Source: Rhexocercosporidium sp. MPI-PUGE-AT-0058
Lineage: Eukaryota > Ascomycota > Leotiomycetes > Helotiales
Direction of reading: 5' to 3'
Assembly (NCBI GenBank): GCA_020746875.1
Contig: JAGTJL010000007.1
Location: 124,001-188,000, forward strand
DNA: 64,000 bases
This document shows, one piece after another, positions 60,500 to 64,000 of this stretch. Numbering within the stretch: the stretch's first letter is position 1; every line of letters begins with the position of its first letter. A program made the position numbers and the translations under genes. A model generated the notes under the pieces. It worked only from the letters and a program-made list of their open reading frames with translations. It had not been told where the DNA came from and searched no databases.

Positions 60500-63400
60500 A
60501 ATTAATACTAAGTTATTAACGTCTTAATTAACAGTACGTTAATTACAATTAATTAAACGTTTTATTTTCTTTTATTAAGCCTTTAATAGTAATTATATAA
60601 CTTCTATAACTTCTTTTATACGTGAGGCGACTTACAGAGCCTCCTCGCGGTTAAGCTTTTTTATTACCGTAATAAATAATTCTAGATTTATTAAGTCTTA
60701 AGAAGTCTTTAACTCCACGCCGTTAAGTAATTAAAAATGCGTGAGATTATTAAGAGACTCGTAAAGTAAAGTAAATTACGTAATATCTATAATAAATAAG
60801 AAGTTATTTTAATTATCTTAGTAATAATAGTAAAAGATACGGAGCCGTTACTTAATATATTAGTTTATTATTTTAATTTAGCCGTTGATATTAAGGTTAT
60901 ATATTATCGTTAGCTTTACTTTAATACCGAATATACGGCAATACTCTTTTTAAAAGAAAGAAACGAATTACAGACCTTAATTTAAGATAATAAACTTTAA
61001 TATATTGAAATAGCGAGTTTAATAAATAAGGAAAAGGGTAACTATACCTTTGGCGGTAATTATGTTATTATAAGGTATTAAAACCCATTTCTTAAATAAG
61101 CGGTTAATAATAATTATAACGAAGTTATAACCGCTTTTATTTAATAATAACTTCGTAAAATCTATTATAAAGTATTAATACGGCCGAATAAGAATAAGTA
61201 AGAGGTATAAGAAACTAAGTGTTTTGTCTCTTTTAGCCTTTTACTTAAAGCAATTATAATTCGCTATATAGCGACTTACGTCTATAAAAAGGCTATTTTA
61301 ATAATATTTACGGCTTAATATAACCTTTATCTTTCCGATTCCGGCATAAACGACTAAAAGTTATAAATGCATATAACGCAATAATAACGTACGAAGCTCC
61401 GGCGGTTTTATAAGCACTTCCAGACGGCCTTAAAAAAAAAGCTTATCATTCGATAATTTGTAATTTAAGTCGTTCTCGCGGGCTTTTTATTAAAAAGGCT
61501 TTAGTAAAAGAGACTCTTTATTAATTATAAGCACTTAATTAATTACGTCGTATTTAATAATATTATATATAACCATAAAATTAAAGTCTAACTCTTCTGC
61601 AGTAAGTGCTTCTAGGTTAATTAGCACGTGATTTTATTTTAGAGTTTATTTTACTTTTTAATCTAGCTCTTAGTCTGCCTTTTAATTTACCTCCTAATCT
61701 ACCTCTTAGTTTACCTCTTAGTCTACCTCTACGGGGGCTAAAGAAGTAGCTAAAGTGGTAATTATACGACTACTTCGCAAATACTGCCTTATAATTTTTA
61801 ATTAAGTATTTTACGCCGTTATTGAACGAAAAGTAATTTCGTAAGAAAGAAGTATATTTAAATACTTTAATTAAGCGACTTTAGCTAAGAGACGTTTTTT
61901 TTTAAAGGTATTTTATTTATTAGTTTAGTTATTCGTTTAGGAAACCACGCTTAATATATTTCTCGACTAGGCAATCGCGACGGCTTAAAGAAATCGACGG
62001 CTATTAGCTAGAGGTTAGCGGTAATTAAAAAATCAATCTTATTATTTATAATGAATTGCTGACTACGAATAGCTCGCTTACGAGCTTTTATTATCGTAAG
62101 GTCTTAATCTTTTTAAGAGAAAGTATTAATAAGAGTATTAATAATCCCGGTATAATATATAATTATAAAATAGAATTCTATAAAGAACTCGGCTTAATAT
62201 GTTTATTTAGCCGTAAAATCCTTAATAATTATAAAGTACTTTAAAGCTCGGTGATCCGTATATACGTATACGTTCTTTTAAGTATTTAATAATTCCAGGC
62301 GGTATTACTTAAACGATTAAAAGATTATTAATATTTCTTTATTGTAAATTAAATAATTAAGCTCGGAATTTATTATAATCTTAGAAAAGTAACTTATAAA
62401 ATAGAAAATGCCGTCTTTTTAAAATTAAGATAATATGCTAGTAACGACTTTATTAAAAGAGTCGGTCTTTAGCCGTGCTTACTTTATTAAATTATAATAG
62501 TAAAAGATTAATACAAATTAAAGGGCTTTTTAAAGAGTTTCTTACGCGTTTTTATAAGCGTTATCGAAGTTAAAGGGCACGTTTTTTCCGGTAAATATCG
62601 TAAAGGGTCGAGCGATGCGACTATAATCCTTAATAAACCGGCGATAAAAATTATAAAACCTAAAATAACTTTATATATTACGTACGTTACCGGCGTATTT
62701 TTAATCTTTAATTACGCTAATTTTTTTTAAGTTTACTTTTATATTATTAACGCTAATAATAAAACTTAAGAACTTTGTCTTTTATACGCTAAACTCAGAC
62801 TTTTTAATATCGGCTTATAATCCGTGCGCTTATAATAATATTATTACTTTCTTAATATAAACCTTATATTCTTTAAAAGTTAACGAGTATATAAGGATAT
62901 CGTCTATATAAGCCGCGTAAAAGTCGTTTAAGTGCTTTATTAAAATGTCGTTAATAAATTATTAAAAAATCGCCGGGCTATTTATAAGGCTAAAAGGAAG
63001 GACTTTATATTTATACGTATTATATTAAATGCGGAAGGTCGTATAATTTTCGCTCTCGGGGGATATATAAATATAATAAAAAGCTTATTAAATATTAAGC
63101 TTTATAAAGACTTTTACTTTATAAATATAAATTATTATCTTATTAATTAAAGGAATTAAGTACGGATCCTTCTTCGATAAGGCATTTAGCTTTCGGTAGT
63201 CGATACAGAGCCGGAGGCTATCGTCGGCCTTTTTGGCGAAAAGAATAAAAGCCGCATATAATACGCTAAAAAGCTTAATAAAACCTTTATATAAGTTATT
63301 AATAATATATTACTTAATCTTTAATAGCTATTCTTTAATTATACGCCAAAGAAGTTCGAAGGACAAGTCGTTCTTCTTAATAAGCTCGATTTAATAGTTT

Positions 63401-64000
63401 ACGCTTTAGCGATGCGCTAATAATTTATTAGAGGTTCGCCGGGAGAAAAAAGGAATATACTTTTAATATTTTATCAGAAGCTTTTTATTTATTAATTTAT
63501 TATTTTACGCGTACTTAGCCTTTAAGGCTTCCTTTAAGATTAAGTCTTTATTTATTAATACGAGCTCGACATTTAATTAATTTAAGGCCTTTCGTCGGCG
63601 GCGAGTTAGCTTTTAGTCGATTTTATATATTAATATTATAAAGATTTTTATTTTATTTTTCTTAGCCTTTTTAAATCAGAGGTACGTCGTAAATATTACC
63701 GCTGCCGATATTAAGAAGATCTCCGTAATAAGCGCCTTAAGTTAATGCTTCGCTGGGGAAGCTTTACGAGCTTTTTTATCTTTAAATAATAATCCCGGAT
63801 TACAGAATATTAAAGGGTTTAATTAATCTTTTATAATATATAAGCGCTTTTTGACTTCTTTAATAAAGCTCGAAAGTCGAATCAGCGAAACGTTAATTAT
63901 AAGTCGTATAAAGACTTTAAACTTAAGGGAATCGTTAAGTGCCGTAATCTTGGCTTGCCTTTAGCAATAGTTATTTAAGTTTAAGAAAGCGTCCTTTTAT
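60500..64000 (-). pseudogene. GypsyC pol remnant (reverse transcriptase, RNase H, integrase)
   Basis: Reverse transcriptase starts near 63,260 with AAFILFAKKADDSLRLCIDY and includes an intact active site YIDDILIYS at about 62,913-62,886. It then reads RRFIKDYSRIARPF near 62,560, typical of the connection into RNase H. Integrase zinc region at about 61,330-61,240: LSRKYYQNSLFIDVSRYIAN, then YNCFK and KAKRDKT, with the first cysteine changed to tyrosine. Stops interrupt it, but frames of tens of codons remain. A 62-codon plus-strand frame at 62056-62244 is a shadow of this gene. The 5' part and gag lie outside the window. Confidence 0.78.

Larger units (their letters stand above)
59714..64000 (-). 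mobile_element. GypsyC: Gypsy-type element, 3' part, running off the right edge
   Basis: The LTR at 59714-59970 is followed inward (element strand) by TTTTAGGAGGAGGGGGGTAA, a clear polypurine tract, so this is the 3' LTR of a minus-strand element. Integrase and reverse transcriptase follow in the right order toward the edge. The five bases at its left junction are CTTAC, the same as the GypsyA target duplication. The reverse transcriptase frame is better preserved than in the other Gypsy elements. Confidence 0.82.

Overview
This window looks like a stretch of a filamentous ascomycete (Pezizomycotina) genome. About 59 of its 64 kb is strongly AT-rich and nearly free of CpA/TpG. Retroelement remnants in it carry almost only C-to-T and G-to-A changes, the signature of repeat-induced point mutation (RIP). 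One roughly 5-kb block of normal composition (about 35,480-40,560) holds the only gene I can call intact.

Left block (1-33,642): degraded LTR retrotransposons nested in one another. Family names below are local to this answer. From the left edge: a gag-like relic (1-1815), then CopiaA (1816-8957, long 1.44-kb LTRs), which sits in CopiaB copy 1 (8958-24759). That copy is also split by GypsyA (10738-23813, target duplication CTTAC). GypsyA in turn is split by CopiaC (16484-22656, duplication AGTTT), the youngest-looking element, whose gag-pol frame is collinear and broken only by stop codons. Next come the 3' end of CopiaD (24760 onward), whose 3' LTR is split by CopiaE (25638-33094, duplication ATTAT), and a CopiaB 3' end in the opposite orientation (33416-33642). 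A 245-bp TAA microsatellite follows at 34,015.

Central island (35,480-40,560): one seven-exon gene (37759-39340, + strand) for a 393-residue seven-transmembrane protein of the fungal rhodopsin-like integral membrane (SAT4/PTH11-like) family, plus a doubtful minus-strand relic and a small 7-bp tandem repeat.

Right block (40,560-64,000): a Tc1/mariner-like transposase relic is cut by GypsyB copy 1 (+). That copy is split three ways: by GypsyB copy 2 (43693-50936, minus), by CopiaB copy 2 (50990-58963, minus, duplication AATAC), and at its right end by a CopiaC LTR (59443). The CopiaC LTR is itself cut by GypsyC (59714 to beyond the right edge). GypsyB copy 2 carries two solo LTRs. No rRNA, tRNA or CRISPR array was seen. 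Everything was read by eye, so boundaries without a target duplication are approximate.
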